Source: Blastococcus sp. CT_GayMR19
Lineage (GTDB): Bacteria > Actinomycetota > Actinomycetes > Mycobacteriales > Geodermatophilaceae
Length of the DNA: 64,000 nucleotides
Direction: 5' to 3'
Assembly: GCF_004570385.1 (NCBI RefSeq)
Contig: NZ_SPQL01000010.1
Span: 62,001-126,000 of the forward strand
Below, piece by piece: positions 40,527 to 50,030 of the stretch. The notes beneath the pieces were generated by a model. It had not been told where the DNA came from. It saw only the letters and a program-made list of their open reading frames with translations, and did not search any database. The position numbers and the translations under genes are program-made. Each line of letters opens with the position of its first letter. Position 1 is the stretch's first letter.

Positions 40527-40875
40527 CTGGTGCCTTTCCCGCGCCGACGGTGCCAGGGCACCGGACGTCCGATCGGCCGGCCGCGGTCGCAGCCGTGCTC
40601 ACCGATATCTGTCAGCACTTTCGGCATCGGCATCCCGGACTTGAGCCAGATCCCGTTTCACACGGAGCGAGATGGGCGTCCGGATACCGGGAAGCCGGGC
40701 GGACCGGAGGCAGCGCGCCGCTGAGCAGCGGCGATTCCCGCAGCACCGCAGAGCGCGTCGCCTCCCGACAGCCGTCCACCGCGGGATCGCACTGCGAGAA
40801 CACCGGCTCCAGAGACCGGCGTGCGTCGACCGACCGGGGTGCAGCGCCCCTACGCTGCGCCCGGAGGTGATCACT
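40527..40875. other. 349-bp intergenic region between divergent lipoprotein genes
   Basis: It should contain the promoters of both genes. TACGCT at 40853-40858 could be a -10 for the plus-strand gene, with a GGAGGTGA ribosome site after it. Near 40550 there is a short GGTGCC/GGCACC dyad. No gene is recognised. Confidence 0.45.
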
Positions 40876-41289
40876 GTGACGGCACAGGGCCTGCGCAACC
40901 ACGGCCGCCTCCCGCGTGCAGCGAGCGGGACGGTGCTCGCCGTGCTCCTGCTCTGCCTGTCCGCCCTGGCCGGATGCGGATCGCCGGAGGAGCCACGCAT
41001 GCACCGGGTGGCGTACTGCCAGGGGCATTCGAGCGACACCCCCGACGACGGTTTCATCGACGTGGAGTTCCGCCAGGGGTCCACGGTGGTTGCCCGGGGA
41101 TCGGTGTCCACCGGAACGGCCCTCACCGTCGAGGTGCCTCTGGGCGGCACCCAGATCCATGCCGACGGCGTCAAGGTGGGCGCCGTCGATGAGGGCGTGG
41201 CCACGGACGGGCCCGCCCCCTCCCCAGGGCCGGATTCGGTCACGTACCTGAGGAGTGGCGAGGGTTGCCCGGACAACGCGCCGCTGTGA
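40876..41289 (+). CDS. Small lipoprotein, function unknown
   Basis: 137 residues. The signal peptide ends in LSALAGC (lipobox); the mature part of about 95 residues is beta-rich (FIDVEFRQGSTVVARGSVSTGTALTVEVPLGGTQIHADG) with two further Cys (AYCQGH, GEGCPDN) that could form a disulfide. GGAGGTGA sits 5 nt before GTG 40876; another GTG at 40867 overlaps that site. I do not recognise a family. Confidence 0.7.
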   Translation: MTAQGLRNHGRLPRAASGTVLAVLLLCLSALAGCGSPEEPRMHRVAYCQGHSSDTPDDGFIDVEFRQGSTVVARGSVSTGTALTVEVPLGGTQIHADGVKVGAVDEGVATDGPAPSPGPDSVTYLRSGEGCPDNAPL

Positions 41290-41364
41290 CCCGCCGAGCG
41301 GCCGCCGATCCGCTCACGGGCACTCGCCGGACCGGGTGAGGATCACGGACCGCGGAGACGACAC

Positions 41365-41394
41365 AGGGGTCTCGTCCCGAAGGACGGAACCCCT
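41365..41394. terminator. Imperfect hairpin between lipoprotein gene and tRNA-Thr
   Basis: AGGGGT-ct-CGTCC against GGACG-ga-ACCCCT, 11 pairs with two mismatches, just 3' of the minus-strand tRNA and 75 bp past the lipoprotein stop. Confidence 0.45.
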
Positions 41395-41405
41395 GGTCGA
41401 ACGCG

Positions 41406-41478
41406 AGCCGCCTGTCGGAATCGAACCGACGACCTTCTCATTACGAGTGAGATGCTCTACCGACTGAGCTAAGGCGGC
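41406..41478 (-). tRNA. tRNA-Thr (anticodon CGT)
   Basis: 73 nt on the minus strand. Acceptor GCCGCCT pairs with AGGCGGC. D arm GCTC-AGTCGGTA-GAGC, anticodon stem TCTCA/TGAGA with loop CTCGTAA giving anticodon CGT (reads ACG), and T arm with GGTTCGATTCC. No CCA is encoded directly after the discriminator T. Confidence 0.96.
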
Positions 41479-41559
41479 GGACGTGCCCGAACAGCCTACG
41501 ACACCGCCGGCCCCGTCCCGCGGAGGGCCACGGATGCCCGGGAAGGCTTCCCGGCCGGG

Positions 41560-42741
41560 TCAGGCCGGCAGCCGGAGCGCCACCGTCAGCGCCTCGAACG
41601 CGATCTGCGGTTTGACGTTCTGCTCCAGCGCCGTCCGGCAGGCCAGCAGCGCGTCGATGCGCCGCAGGGCCCCCTCGGCACCGATCCGGCGGGCCAGCTC
41701 CTCGGCGTCCGCGCGACGGTCGGGATGCAGCAGCATGGGCACCTCGGCGGCGGGCTCCGACGACACGGCATCGAGCACCAGCGCATCGCGGTAGAGCCCG
41801 GCGAGGTCGACCAGCGCGCGGTCGAGGGAGTCACGCCCGAGCCGCGTGGCACGCGACTTCTGCCGCTTCTCCAGGTCCTTCAGCACGCCGGCGCCCCGGC
41901 TGGCTGCGGCCACACCCGGCCCTCGCGCCCCGAAGCCGAGGCTGGCCTTCGTCGCCTCCGTCTCGGCGCCGTCGAGGACCCCCGCGGCCTGATCGGACTC
42001 GTCCTTGGCCGCCCCGACCAGGTCGGCGGCGGCGTCCAGGCATGCCGCCAGCGACATCAGCGACAGGGGGACGTCGAGCACGGCCTTGCGGGCCATCCGC
42101 GCCTCCTCGTCGCGCGCCAGCCGCCGCGCCCGGCCCACGTGGCCACCCGCGGCCGCCGCGGACCACGCGGCCAGTGCGGGGTCGACGCCGTCGCGGCGCA
42201 CGAGCACCTCGGCGATCGCCTCGGCGGGCGGTGTGCGGAGACCGACGACGCGACAGCGGGAGCGGATGGTCACCGGGACGTCGTCGGGATGCAGGCTGGG
42301 CGCGCAGAGCAGGAAGACGGTGCGCGGCGGGGGCTCCTCGAGCATCTTCAGCACCGTGTTGGACGCCTGTTCGGTCATCCGGTCGGCGTCCTCGACGAGC
42401 ACGACCTGCCAGCGGCCGCGGGACGGCGCACGACCGGCGATGCGGACGATCTGCCGCACCTCGTCGACGCCGATCGACAGCCCCTCGGGCACGACGCTCT
42501 GCACGTCCGCGTGCGTGCCGGCCAGCACGGTCCGGCACTCGTGGCAGGTGCCGTCCCCGCCGTCGGGGCACTGCAACGCGGCGGCGAACGCACGCGCGGC
42601 CACCGACCGGCCGGAGCCGGGCGGTCCGGTGAACAGCCAGGCGTGGGTCATCGCGGCCGGGCTCGCGACGGCGGCCCGCAGTTCGGCGACGACGGCCGGC
42701 TGACCGATGACCTGGGCCCAGACGTCGTCGGCTGCCGTCAC
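41560..42741 (-). CDS. holB: DNA polymerase III subunit delta'
   Basis: Clamp-loader delta' subunit, 393 residues. AAA+ fold with the degenerate P-loop GPPGSGRS, a zinc-type Cys set (CPDGGDGTCHECRTVL), VVLVEDADRMTEQASNTVLKMLEEPPP and the sensor SRC (IRSRCRVVGL). GTG 42741 with GAGGAGG 4 nt upstream; 13 bp after the MFS-tmk stop, so the two are co-transcribed, as tmk-holB often are. Confidence 0.94.
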   Translation of the reverse strand: MTAADDVWAQVIGQPAVVAELRAAVASPAAMTHAWLFTGPPGSGRSVAARAFAAALQCPDGGDGTCHECRTVLAGTHADVQSVVPEGLSIGVDEVRQIVRIAGRAPSRGRWQVVLVEDADRMTEQASNTVLKMLEEPPPRTVFLLCAPSLHPDDVPVTIRSRCRVVGLRTPPAEAIAEVLVRRDGVDPALAAWSAAAAGGHVGRARRLARDEEARMARKAVLDVPLSLMSLAACLDAAADLVGAAKDESDQAAGVLDGAETEATKASLGFGARGPGVAAASRGAGVLKDLEKRQKSRATRLGRDSLDRALVDLAGLYRDALVLDAVSSEPAAEVPMLLHPDRRADAEELARRIGAEGALRRIDALLACRTALEQNVKPQIAFEALTVALRLPA

Positions 42742-42754
42742 GCCGCCTCCTCGC

Positions 42755-45079
42755 TCACGGGTGCAACTGGGGGGTCGGGCCGGTCTGGGCGTGCGGGTGG
42801 TGCGGTGCCGATCCCGCCAGCGCACCGTCCACGCGGGAATCGGCGGCGTCGTCCGGCGGGAGGATCTGCTGGAGCGGCAGACCCGACAGCAGGTCGGCCA
42901 CGCGGACCCGGATCGCGGCAGCGAGCTCGTCGGGGCTCCGCCGCGCGTCGAGGACGAGGTAGCGGTCGGGCTGGCTCTCGGCCAGCGCCAGGAACGTGCC
43001 ACGCACCCGCTGGTGGAAGTCGAGCGACTCGGACTCCAGCCGGTCGGCGACCGCCCGCCCCCGGGCCCGGGCGAGGCCCACCTCCGGTGGCAGGTCGAGC
43101 AGGACGGTGAGGTCGGGCTGGAGCCCCTCGGTGGCCCAGCGGGACAGCATCCGGACGTCGTCCAGCGGGATCGTCCGGCCGGCGCCCTGATAGGCCAGCG
43201 AGCTGTCGACGAACCGGTCGGTGATCACGACCTCCCCGGCATCGAGCGCGGGCCGGAGGACGTCGTGCACGTGCTGGGCCCGGTCGGCGGCGTAGAGCAG
43301 CGCCTCGGAGCGCGAGGCGATGCCGGCGTGCGCCCGGTCCAGGACGATCGCGCGGATGCCCGCGCCGGACGGGGTGGCGCCGGGCTCGAACGTCGCCCGC
43401 GACACCAGGCCCTCGTTGGTCAGCCACTCCTGCAGGCGGCGGACCTGGGTCGACTTCCCGGCGCCCTCGCCGCCCTCGAACGCGATCAGCACCCCACCAC
43501 CGGCGAGCCGACGGCGGGCCGTGGTGTCCCGGCGCAGGGCGGTGACGACGTCGGCCAGCAGCGGGACCGGCCGGCCGTCGTCCATCTGCCGGTAGGCCAG
43601 GACGCCCACGCCGACGGCCAGCAGACCGGCGACGAAGAGCATGATGCGCTCGCCGGTGAGCGGGACCGTGATGGGACCGAGGTCCACCTGGTGCCGGCCG
43701 ATGAGCCCCACGCCGAACGGCACGACGGCCAGCGACAGGATCAGCGCGGCCCGGATCAGGGACTGGACGATGGCGAAGGTGCGGCCGCGGATCTCGTCCG
43801 CGACCTCCGTCCCCAGCAGCGTGAAGCCGGCGAGGTAGGCGATGCCGGCGAAGAAGCCCATGAGGACCACGAGCAGCAACGCGATCCAGAGCGTGAACGT
43901 CCAGGACATGACCAGGACCATCACGCCGGCGCCCACGAGGGCGACGCCGAAGATGCGCTCGCGGGCGAGGTCGCGGGCGATGCTGGGACCGAAGGCGATG
44001 CCGACACCCAGGCCGACGAACACCGCGCCGAAGAGGAGGCCGTAGGCCGCCTCTCCACCGCCGAGCGCGTTGGCGAAGGCCTGCCCCGTCGCGATGATCA
44101 CGCCCGCTGCCGCCATGGCGCCGGTGATGCCGACGACGAGCCCCCGGACCATCGGCGTGTGCCCGGCGAAGGAGAACCCGTGCTTGAGCGAGCTGAAGAA
44201 GGTCTCCTGCGGGGCTGCCGCGCCGGCGGCCCGTCGGCCGCTGATCGAGGGCAGGTTCCAGATGACCACCGCCGCGACCAGGAAGGTCAGCGCGTTCAGG
44301 AACAGCGCCAGGTCCACCTCGTCGACCGAGGGCAGCAGGTCCGACAACGGACCGCCCAGGCTGGTCAGCACGGCGAAGACGATGGCGGCGAGCACCGGGG
44401 TCAGCCCGTAGGTGGTGACGAGGGACAGCTGGTTGGCCGGTTCCAGCTGGTCCTTGCGCAGCATGTTCGGGACGGCGGCGTCCTTGGCCGGGATCCAGAA
44501 CAGGCTGAACGCCTCGATGAGGAACTGTGCGACGAACAGCCAGACGAGGTTGTCGACCAGCGGGATCGACGCGAAGAGCGAGAAGCGGATGACGTCGGTG
44601 ATGACCATCGTCTTGCGCCGGTCGAACCGGTCGGCGATGGCCCCGGCCAGCGGGCCGAGCACGATCGCCGGGAGCAGCCGGAAGAGCAGCACGCCGCCGA
44701 GCGCGAAGTTCGCGGCCGCGAACCCCTCGACCAGGTGGGTCGCGGTCGCGGTGATCGCCAGCAGGCCCAGCCAGTCACCGAAGCTCGACAGCGACATCGA
44801 CAGCCAGAGCTTCCGGAAGTCCCGGACCCGGAGGACGGCCCGGAGCTTCGCGACCAGGCCCACGCCACCCATGCCCGTCTCCGACGCCGCCCCGCCCGGA
44901 TCGGACGCCGACCCGCCGTCGAGGTCCGCCAGGGGGTCCGCAGCGCCCGGCGGCACCGGTGTCCCGGCGGGCGGCAGGCCGTCCGCCGGCAGGGCGATCC
45001 GCTCGTCCGGCCGCACGCCCGCCACATCGTCAGGCGGCGGCGCCGGGGGCGTCGGGTCGGACGGAATCGGGGCTCCCAT
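42755..45079 (-). CDS. tmk: MFS transporter-thymidylate kinase fusion
   Basis: 774 residues in one frame. A Pro/Asp-rich cytoplasmic leader (1-75) is followed by an MFS domain with about 12 helices (80-500; GPLAGAIADRFDRRKTM is the MFS loop 2-3 motif). From about residue 527 there is a complete dTMP kinase: P-loop FEGGEGAGKST, the DRFVDSSLAYQGAGR motif and the LID ARGR-ADRLE. The kinase makes dTDP; the role of the transporter half is unknown. Such fusions are known from several actinobacteria. A His/Pro-rich tail ends the protein. Confidence 0.93.
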   Translation of the reverse strand: MGAPIPSDPTPPAPPPDDVAGVRPDERIALPADGLPPAGTPVPPGAADPLADLDGGSASDPGGAASETGMGGVGLVAKLRAVLRVRDFRKLWLSMSLSSFGDWLGLLAITATATHLVEGFAAANFALGGVLLFRLLPAIVLGPLAGAIADRFDRRKTMVITDVIRFSLFASIPLVDNLVWLFVAQFLIEAFSLFWIPAKDAAVPNMLRKDQLEPANQLSLVTTYGLTPVLAAIVFAVLTSLGGPLSDLLPSVDEVDLALFLNALTFLVAAVVIWNLPSISGRRAAGAAAPQETFFSSLKHGFSFAGHTPMVRGLVVGITGAMAAAGVIIATGQAFANALGGGEAAYGLLFGAVFVGLGVGIAFGPSIARDLARERIFGVALVGAGVMVLVMSWTFTLWIALLLVVLMGFFAGIAYLAGFTLLGTEVADEIRGRTFAIVQSLIRAALILSLAVVPFGVGLIGRHQVDLGPITVPLTGERIMLFVAGLLAVGVGVLAYRQMDDGRPVPLLADVVTALRRDTTARRRLAGGGVLIAFEGGEGAGKSTQVRRLQEWLTNEGLVSRATFEPGATPSGAGIRAIVLDRAHAGIASRSEALLYAADRAQHVHDVLRPALDAGEVVITDRFVDSSLAYQGAGRTIPLDDVRMLSRWATEGLQPDLTVLLDLPPEVGLARARGRAVADRLESESLDFHQRVRGTFLALAESQPDRYLVLDARRSPDELAAAIRVRVADLLSGLPLQQILPPDDAADSRVDGALAGSAPHHPHAQTGPTPQLHP

Positions 45080-45227
45080 GGTCGGAGTGCGGCGGGGCGG
45101 AGCTGTCCCGCGTCGGGGTCACGGTACCGGGCGGGAACGACGGATCCGGCAGATTTCCGCCCGCGGGGGGATGCGGGCGCGACCCGGTGCGCCGGGCCCG
45201 ACGGCCCCGGACCTAGGGTCGGCGCCA

Positions 45228-46067
45228 GTGGACGGCACCGAGCAGTCGACGACGCGCCAGGCGCCCGGGACGTCGTCCGGCCCCTCCGCGGCCTGGGACC
45301 CGGTGCGCTACCTGCGCTTCGCCGGGGAGCGCGCCCGGCCCTTCGCCGAGCTGGTGACCCGGATCGCCGCGGAGGCGCCCGCGACGGTGGTGGACCTGGG
45401 CTGCGGCGAGGGGGCGCTGACCGCGTCGCTGGCCCAGCGCTGGCCCGGTGCCCGGGTCATCGGCGTGGACTCGTCGGCCGCCATGCTGGCCGCGGCCGCC
45501 GCGCACGCCGTCCCCGGCCGGATCGAGTTCGTCGCCGGCGACGTCCGGGACTGGCAGCCGCCCGGACCGGTGGACGTCCTCGTCAGCAACGCGGTGCTGC
45601 ACTGGGTGCCGGGCCACGAGGAGCTGATGGCGCGGTGGGCCGGCCGGCTCGCCCCCGGTGGGGAGCTGGCCGTGCAGGTGCCGGACAACTTCCGCTCCCC
45701 CACCCACACGCTGCTGGCCGACCTGTGCCGCTCGCCGCGGTGGTCCCCGCAGCTGGCGGGCGTGGCGCCCGCGGCGGACGCCGTCCTCGAGCCGGCCGGG
45801 TACTACGACGTCCTCACCGCCGCCGGCCTCGCCGCCGACGTGTGGGAGACGACCTACGTGCACGTGCTCACCGGCCCCGACCCCGTGCTCGCCTGGGTGC
45901 GCAGCACCACGTTCCGGCCGGTCCTCGCCCAGCTCCGCGCCGACGACGGCGCCGAGTTCACCGCCGCCTACGCCGCGGCGCTGCGCGAGGCCTATCCCCA
46001 GCGGCCGGACGGCACGACCCTGCTGCCCTTCCGGCGGATCTTCGCCGTCGGGTCCCGCCCGTCCTGA
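45228..46067 (+). CDS. Trans-aconitate 2-methyltransferase-like SAM methyltransferase
   Basis: 279 residues, class I methyltransferase. Motif I VVDLGCGEGALT, VIGVDSSAAML, the acidic FVAGDVRDW and VLVSNAVLHWVPGH resemble Tam, which methylates trans-aconitate; the C-terminal WETTYVHVLTGPDPVLAWVRST also fits Tam. GTG 45228 has no ribosome site but TAGGGT (45214-45219) lies 8 nt upstream, so leaderless transcription is likely. Divergent from the MFS-tmk gene. Confidence 0.82.
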   Translation: MDGTEQSTTRQAPGTSSGPSAAWDPVRYLRFAGERARPFAELVTRIAAEAPATVVDLGCGEGALTASLAQRWPGARVIGVDSSAAMLAAAAAHAVPGRIEFVAGDVRDWQPPGPVDVLVSNAVLHWVPGHEELMARWAGRLAPGGELAVQVPDNFRSPTHTLLADLCRSPRWSPQLAGVAPAADAVLEPAGYYDVLTAAGLAADVWETTYVHVLTGPDPVLAWVRSTTFRPVLAQLRADDGAEFTAAYAAALREAYPQRPDGTTLLPFRRIFAVGSRPS

Positions 46068-46089
46068 CCCCTCGGAGGCCCCGAGCCGC

Positions 46090-46866
46090 TCAGCGAGGGG
46101 TGAGCCGGAAGGCGCTGACGGCGTGCGGCAGGTCGACGACCTCTCGGCCGCGGGTGTCCGGGTGGGTGGCGATCAGTTCGCGGATCTCGCCGAGGAACGC
46201 CGCCCGGCGGTCCTCCGTCATGGCGGCGGCGTAGCTGCGGGTGGCGAAGCCGGCGACGACGTCCTCCGGCGTGGCCCGCTGCACGAAGACCGACTCGGTG
46301 GACCGGACGTCGGCGCCGAGCTCCCGCGCGAACGCCTCGGCCACCGCCGCGGGGCGGAACCGGTCGACGTTCTCGGCGGCCAGGATCGCGCTGAGCGCGG
46401 CGACCCAGGGCGCCCGGTCGTCCCGGAGACTCCAGACCAGACCGACGGTGCCGCCGGGCCGCAGCACCCGCGACATCTCGGCGGCGGCGGGGGCCGGGTC
46501 GAACCAGTGGGCCGCCTGCGCCGCCGTCACCACGTCGACATCGGCGGCGGGCAGCGGGAGCGCCTCGGCGCGCGCGACGGCGGTGGTCACGTCGGGCAGC
46601 CGCAGCGCCAGCTGCTCGAGCATCGCCGCGGACGGGTCCACGGCCACCACCTCGTGGCCCGCGGCGACCAGCAGTTCGGTCAGCAGCCCGGTTCCCGCCC
46701 CGACGTCGAGCACCCGACGGCCGGAGCCGCCCGACGCGTCGGGGCCGACGAGGAAGCCGACGACGTCGGGCGGATAGGTCGGGCGGAGGACGGCGTACTC
46801 GGCTGCGACGGACCCGAAGGAGTCTGCCCGTTCGGCCCAGGCGGCCGAGCGGCCGGACTCGCCCAC
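46090..46866 (-). CDS. Class I SAM-dependent methyltransferase
   Basis: 258 residues, UbiE/Methyltransf_11-like: SVAAEYAVLRPTYPPDVV, motif I VLDVGAGTGLLTELL, VAVDPSAAMLEQL, and AAQAAHWFDPAPAAAEMSRVLRPGGTVGLVW. Substrate unknown. GTG 46866 is 7 bp after the topA stop, so it is probably co-transcribed with topA. Converges with the tam-like gene. Confidence 0.85.
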   Translation of the reverse strand: MGESGRSAAWAERADSFGSVAAEYAVLRPTYPPDVVGFLVGPDASGGSGRRVLDVGAGTGLLTELLVAAGHEVVAVDPSAAMLEQLALRLPDVTTAVARAEALPLPAADVDVVTAAQAAHWFDPAPAAAEMSRVLRPGGTVGLVWSLRDDRAPWVAALSAILAAENVDRFRPAAVAEAFARELGADVRSTESVFVQRATPEDVVAGFATRSYAAAMTEDRRAAFLGEIRELIATHPDTRGREVVDLPHAVSAFRLTPR

Positions 46867-46873
46867 AGGTTCC

Positions 46874-49741
46874 TCAGCTCCCGGCCGGTACCGGCGCGGC
46901 CGGGGACGCCTTGGCCGGGGCCTTCTTGGCCGTCGCCTTCCTGGCCGGGGCCTTCTTCGCGGTCGCCTTCTTCGCCGGGGCCTGCTTCGCGGCCTTCTTC
47001 TTCTTCGCCGGGCCCGCGGCGCGGCGGTCGGCGAGCAGCTCGGCGGCCCGCTCGATCGTGATCGTCTCGACGTCGTCGCCCTTGCGCAGGCTGGCGTTCG
47101 TCTCGCCGTCGGTGACGTAGGGGCCGAACCGGCCCTCCCGGACGGTCACCTGCCCCTGGGTCACCGGGTCGGCGCCCAGCTCCTTGAGCGGGGCCTTCGC
47201 CGCGGCGCGGCCGCGCTGCTTGGGCTGGGCGAAGATCGCCAGCGCCTCGTCGAGGGTGGTGGTGAACAGCGCCTCCTCGCCGGGCAGCGACCGCGAGTCG
47301 GTGCCCTTCTTGAGGTAGGGGCCGTACCGCCCGTTGAGCGCCTGGATCTCCTCGCCGTCCGGCGCGGCGCCGACCACCCGCGGCAGGGTCAGGAGCCGCA
47401 GGGCGTCGTCGAGGGTGAGCGTCTCCGGCGCCATCGAGGCAAAGAGGCTGGCCGTCCGCGGGGCGTCCTTGCTGCCCTCGGGGACGACGGTGGTGACGTA
47501 GGGCCCGTAGCGGCCGGCCTTCACGATCACGGGGTGACCCGACTCCGGGTCGGTGCCGAGCTCGCGGTCGCCCGAGGGCGCCTCCAGCAGCTCGGTGACC
47601 TTCTCGCTGGTGAGCTCGTCGGGTGCGAGGTCCTCCGGGATGCTGACCCGCGGACCGTCGTCCCCACCGGCCTGCAGGTAGGGGCCGTAGCGCCCGACCC
47701 GCGCCACGACCGGCTGGCCGTTCGGCCCCGTCGCGCGCAGCGGGATGGAGTTGACGCCGCGGGCGTCGATCTCCTCGAGGCGCTGACCGACGATCTGCTT
47801 GAGACCGCCGGACTCGGCGATGCCGCCGGTGCCGCGGCCCGCGCCGCCGAAGTAGAACTCGGTCAGCCAGTCGACCCGCTGCAGGGTCCCCCCGGCGATC
47901 TCGTCGAGCTCCTCCTCCAGCGAGGCGGTGAAGTCGTAGTCGACGAGCTGGGCGAAGTGCTGCTCGAGCAGGTTGACCACGGCGAACGCGATGAAGGTGG
48001 GCACCAGCGCGTTGCCCTTCTTCCAGACGTACCCGCGGTCCTGGATGGTCTGCATGATCGACGCGTAGGTGGACGGCCGGCCGATGCCGAGCTCCTCCAG
48101 CCGCGCGACGAGGCTCGGCTCGGTGTAGCGGGACGGCGGGCTGGTCGTGTGCCCCTTCGCGTCGAGCTGGCGCGTGTCGAGCTGCTGGCCCCGCTCCAGC
48201 CGGGGCAGCCGGCGCTCGGCGTCGTCGCTGCCCGGCTCGTCGTCGCCGTTCGTGCCCGCCGCGTCGTCCTGGGACTCGACGTAGGCCTTGAGGAAGCCGG
48301 GAAACGTGATCGTGCGACCGCTGGCCGTGAACTCGACGGCCTCGTCGGCGGCACTGCGGCCGGCCAGCCGGATGCTGACCGTCTGCCCGACGGCGTCGGC
48401 CATCTGCGAGGCGACCGTTCGCTGCCAGATCAGCTCGTAGAGCCGGAACTCGTCGCGGGCGAGCTGCGAGGCGAGCTGGCCCGGCGTCCGGAAGTTGTCA
48501 CCGGCCGGGCGGATCGCCTCGTGCGCCTCCTGAGCGCCCTTGGCCTTGCTCTTGTACCGGCGCGCCTCGGCCGGTACGTAGGCGTCGCCGTACAGCTCCC
48601 GGGCCTGCGAACGGGCGGCGTTGATCGCCTCCTGCGAGAGGTTCGTGGAGTCGGTGCGCATGTAGGTGATGTGGCCGTTCTCGTACAGCCGCTGCGCCAC
48701 CCGCATGGTCTGCGCCGAGGACCAGCCGAGCTTGCGCCCGGCGTCCATCTGCAGGGTGGAGGTGGTGAACGGCGCGTAGGGACGGCGCCGGTAGGGCTTC
48801 TCGTCGACCCGGCTGACGCTCACCTGGCGGCCCTCGAGCCGGGCGGCGAGCCCGCGGGCGCCGGCCTCGTCGAGGTGCACCACCTCGCCGGTGACCCGGC
48901 CGGTCGCCGGGTCGAAGTCCTTGCCGGTGGCGACCCGGCTGTCGTCGACGCTGACCAGCTTGGCCCTGACGGCGGTGGGCTCGCCCTCGTCGGTGGCGGC
49001 GCCCTTGCGCGGCACCTCGAACGTGCCCTCGAGCGACCAGTAGTCCGCCGCGTGGAACGCCATCCGCTCCCGCTCGCGCTCGACCACGATGCGGGTCGCG
49101 ACCGACTGGACCCGTCCGGCCGAGAGCTTCGGCAGCACCTTCTTCCACAGCACCGGACTGACCTCGTAGCCGTAGAGGCGGTCGAGGATGCGGCGGGTCT
49201 CCTGGGCGTCGACCAGGGCGGTGTCGAGCTCGCGGGGGTTGGCCACGGCGCGCGCGATCGCCTCGGGGGTGATCTCGTGGAAGACCATCCGGTGCACGGG
49301 GACGCGGGGCTTGAGGGTGTCGACCAGGTGCCAGGCGATCGCCTCGCCCTCGCGGTCCTCGTCTGTCGCGAGATAGACCTCGCTGGCGTTCTTCACCAGC
49401 TGCTTGAGCCGGCTCACCTGCTGCTTGCGGTCGGGGCTGACGACGTAGAGCGGTTCGAAGGAGTTGTCGACGTCGACACCGAGCCGTGCCCACGCGGCGC
49501 CCTTGTGCTCGGCCGGCACGTCGGCGGCGTTGCGGGGCAGGTCACGGATGTGCCCGACGCTGGCCTCGACGACGTAGCCCGACCCCAGGTAACCGGCGAT
49601 CTTGTTCGCCTTCGTCGGCGACTCCACGATGACCAGCGGCCTGCCACCGGACGCGGCCGTCTTCCCACGGGCGGGCACCTTGGTGCCGCCGGCGGTCGCG
49701 TCGGTGGTCTCGCTTCCGGTCGCGCTGGTCTTCGTGGGCAC
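46874..49741 (-). CDS. topA: DNA topoisomerase I
   Basis: Type IA topoisomerase relaxing negative supercoils; 955 residues. Toprim domain VIVESPTKANKIAGYLG and ATDEDREGEAIAWHL, active-site Tyr in ITYMRTDSTNLS, and three or four C-terminal topo repeats (GRYGPYLQ, GRYGPYVT, GRYGPYLK, GRFGPYVT) that replace zinc fingers, as in mycobacteria. A Lys/Ala-rich tail (KKATAKKAPARKATAKK) follows. GTG 49741 with AGGAG upstream. The longer frame to 50317 is not coding. Confidence 0.97.
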   Translation of the reverse strand: MPTKTSATGSETTDATAGGTKVPARGKTAASGGRPLVIVESPTKANKIAGYLGSGYVVEASVGHIRDLPRNAADVPAEHKGAAWARLGVDVDNSFEPLYVVSPDRKQQVSRLKQLVKNASEVYLATDEDREGEAIAWHLVDTLKPRVPVHRMVFHEITPEAIARAVANPRELDTALVDAQETRRILDRLYGYEVSPVLWKKVLPKLSAGRVQSVATRIVVERERERMAFHAADYWSLEGTFEVPRKGAATDEGEPTAVRAKLVSVDDSRVATGKDFDPATGRVTGEVVHLDEAGARGLAARLEGRQVSVSRVDEKPYRRRPYAPFTTSTLQMDAGRKLGWSSAQTMRVAQRLYENGHITYMRTDSTNLSQEAINAARSQARELYGDAYVPAEARRYKSKAKGAQEAHEAIRPAGDNFRTPGQLASQLARDEFRLYELIWQRTVASQMADAVGQTVSIRLAGRSAADEAVEFTASGRTITFPGFLKAYVESQDDAAGTNGDDEPGSDDAERRLPRLERGQQLDTRQLDAKGHTTSPPSRYTEPSLVARLEELGIGRPSTYASIMQTIQDRGYVWKKGNALVPTFIAFAVVNLLEQHFAQLVDYDFTASLEEELDEIAGGTLQRVDWLTEFYFGGAGRGTGGIAESGGLKQIVGQRLEEIDARGVNSIPLRATGPNGQPVVARVGRYGPYLQAGGDDGPRVSIPEDLAPDELTSEKVTELLEAPSGDRELGTDPESGHPVIVKAGRYGPYVTTVVPEGSKDAPRTASLFASMAPETLTLDDALRLLTLPRVVGAAPDGEEIQALNGRYGPYLKKGTDSRSLPGEEALFTTTLDEALAIFAQPKQRGRAAAKAPLKELGADPVTQGQVTVREGRFGPYVTDGETNASLRKGDDVETITIERAAELLADRRAAGPAKKKKAAKQAPAKKATAKKAPARKATAKKAPAKASPAAPVPAGS

Positions 49742-50030
49742 GGTGCTCCTGTCGGTGGTGCTGCGGTGGTGCTGTGTCGGTACGGCTCGGTGCAGCGTTG
49801 CGGCCGGCTGGATGCGGGCGGGTGCTCGATACCGGGGCGCCGGAAACCGGACCCCTGGCACCGGCCGCCCCGGACCGGTGGGCGCTGCCGCGGAAACGCC
49901 CCTCGGCGGGCCACGGTAAGCCACTGTGGCGACAAGGCGCCGGGGGCGACCCTCCGTGGGCGTGCCGTCGGGGCCCGACGGGAACGCGCGAGACCGCTCC
50001 CGGCACCGGACGGGCACCCCCGCCGGCAGG

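Noticed and set aside
42707-46234. Plus-strand 1,175-codon open frame opposite MFS-tmk
   Set aside because: Antisense shadow of a real fusion gene; only its 3' portion passes the tam-like gene in another frame.
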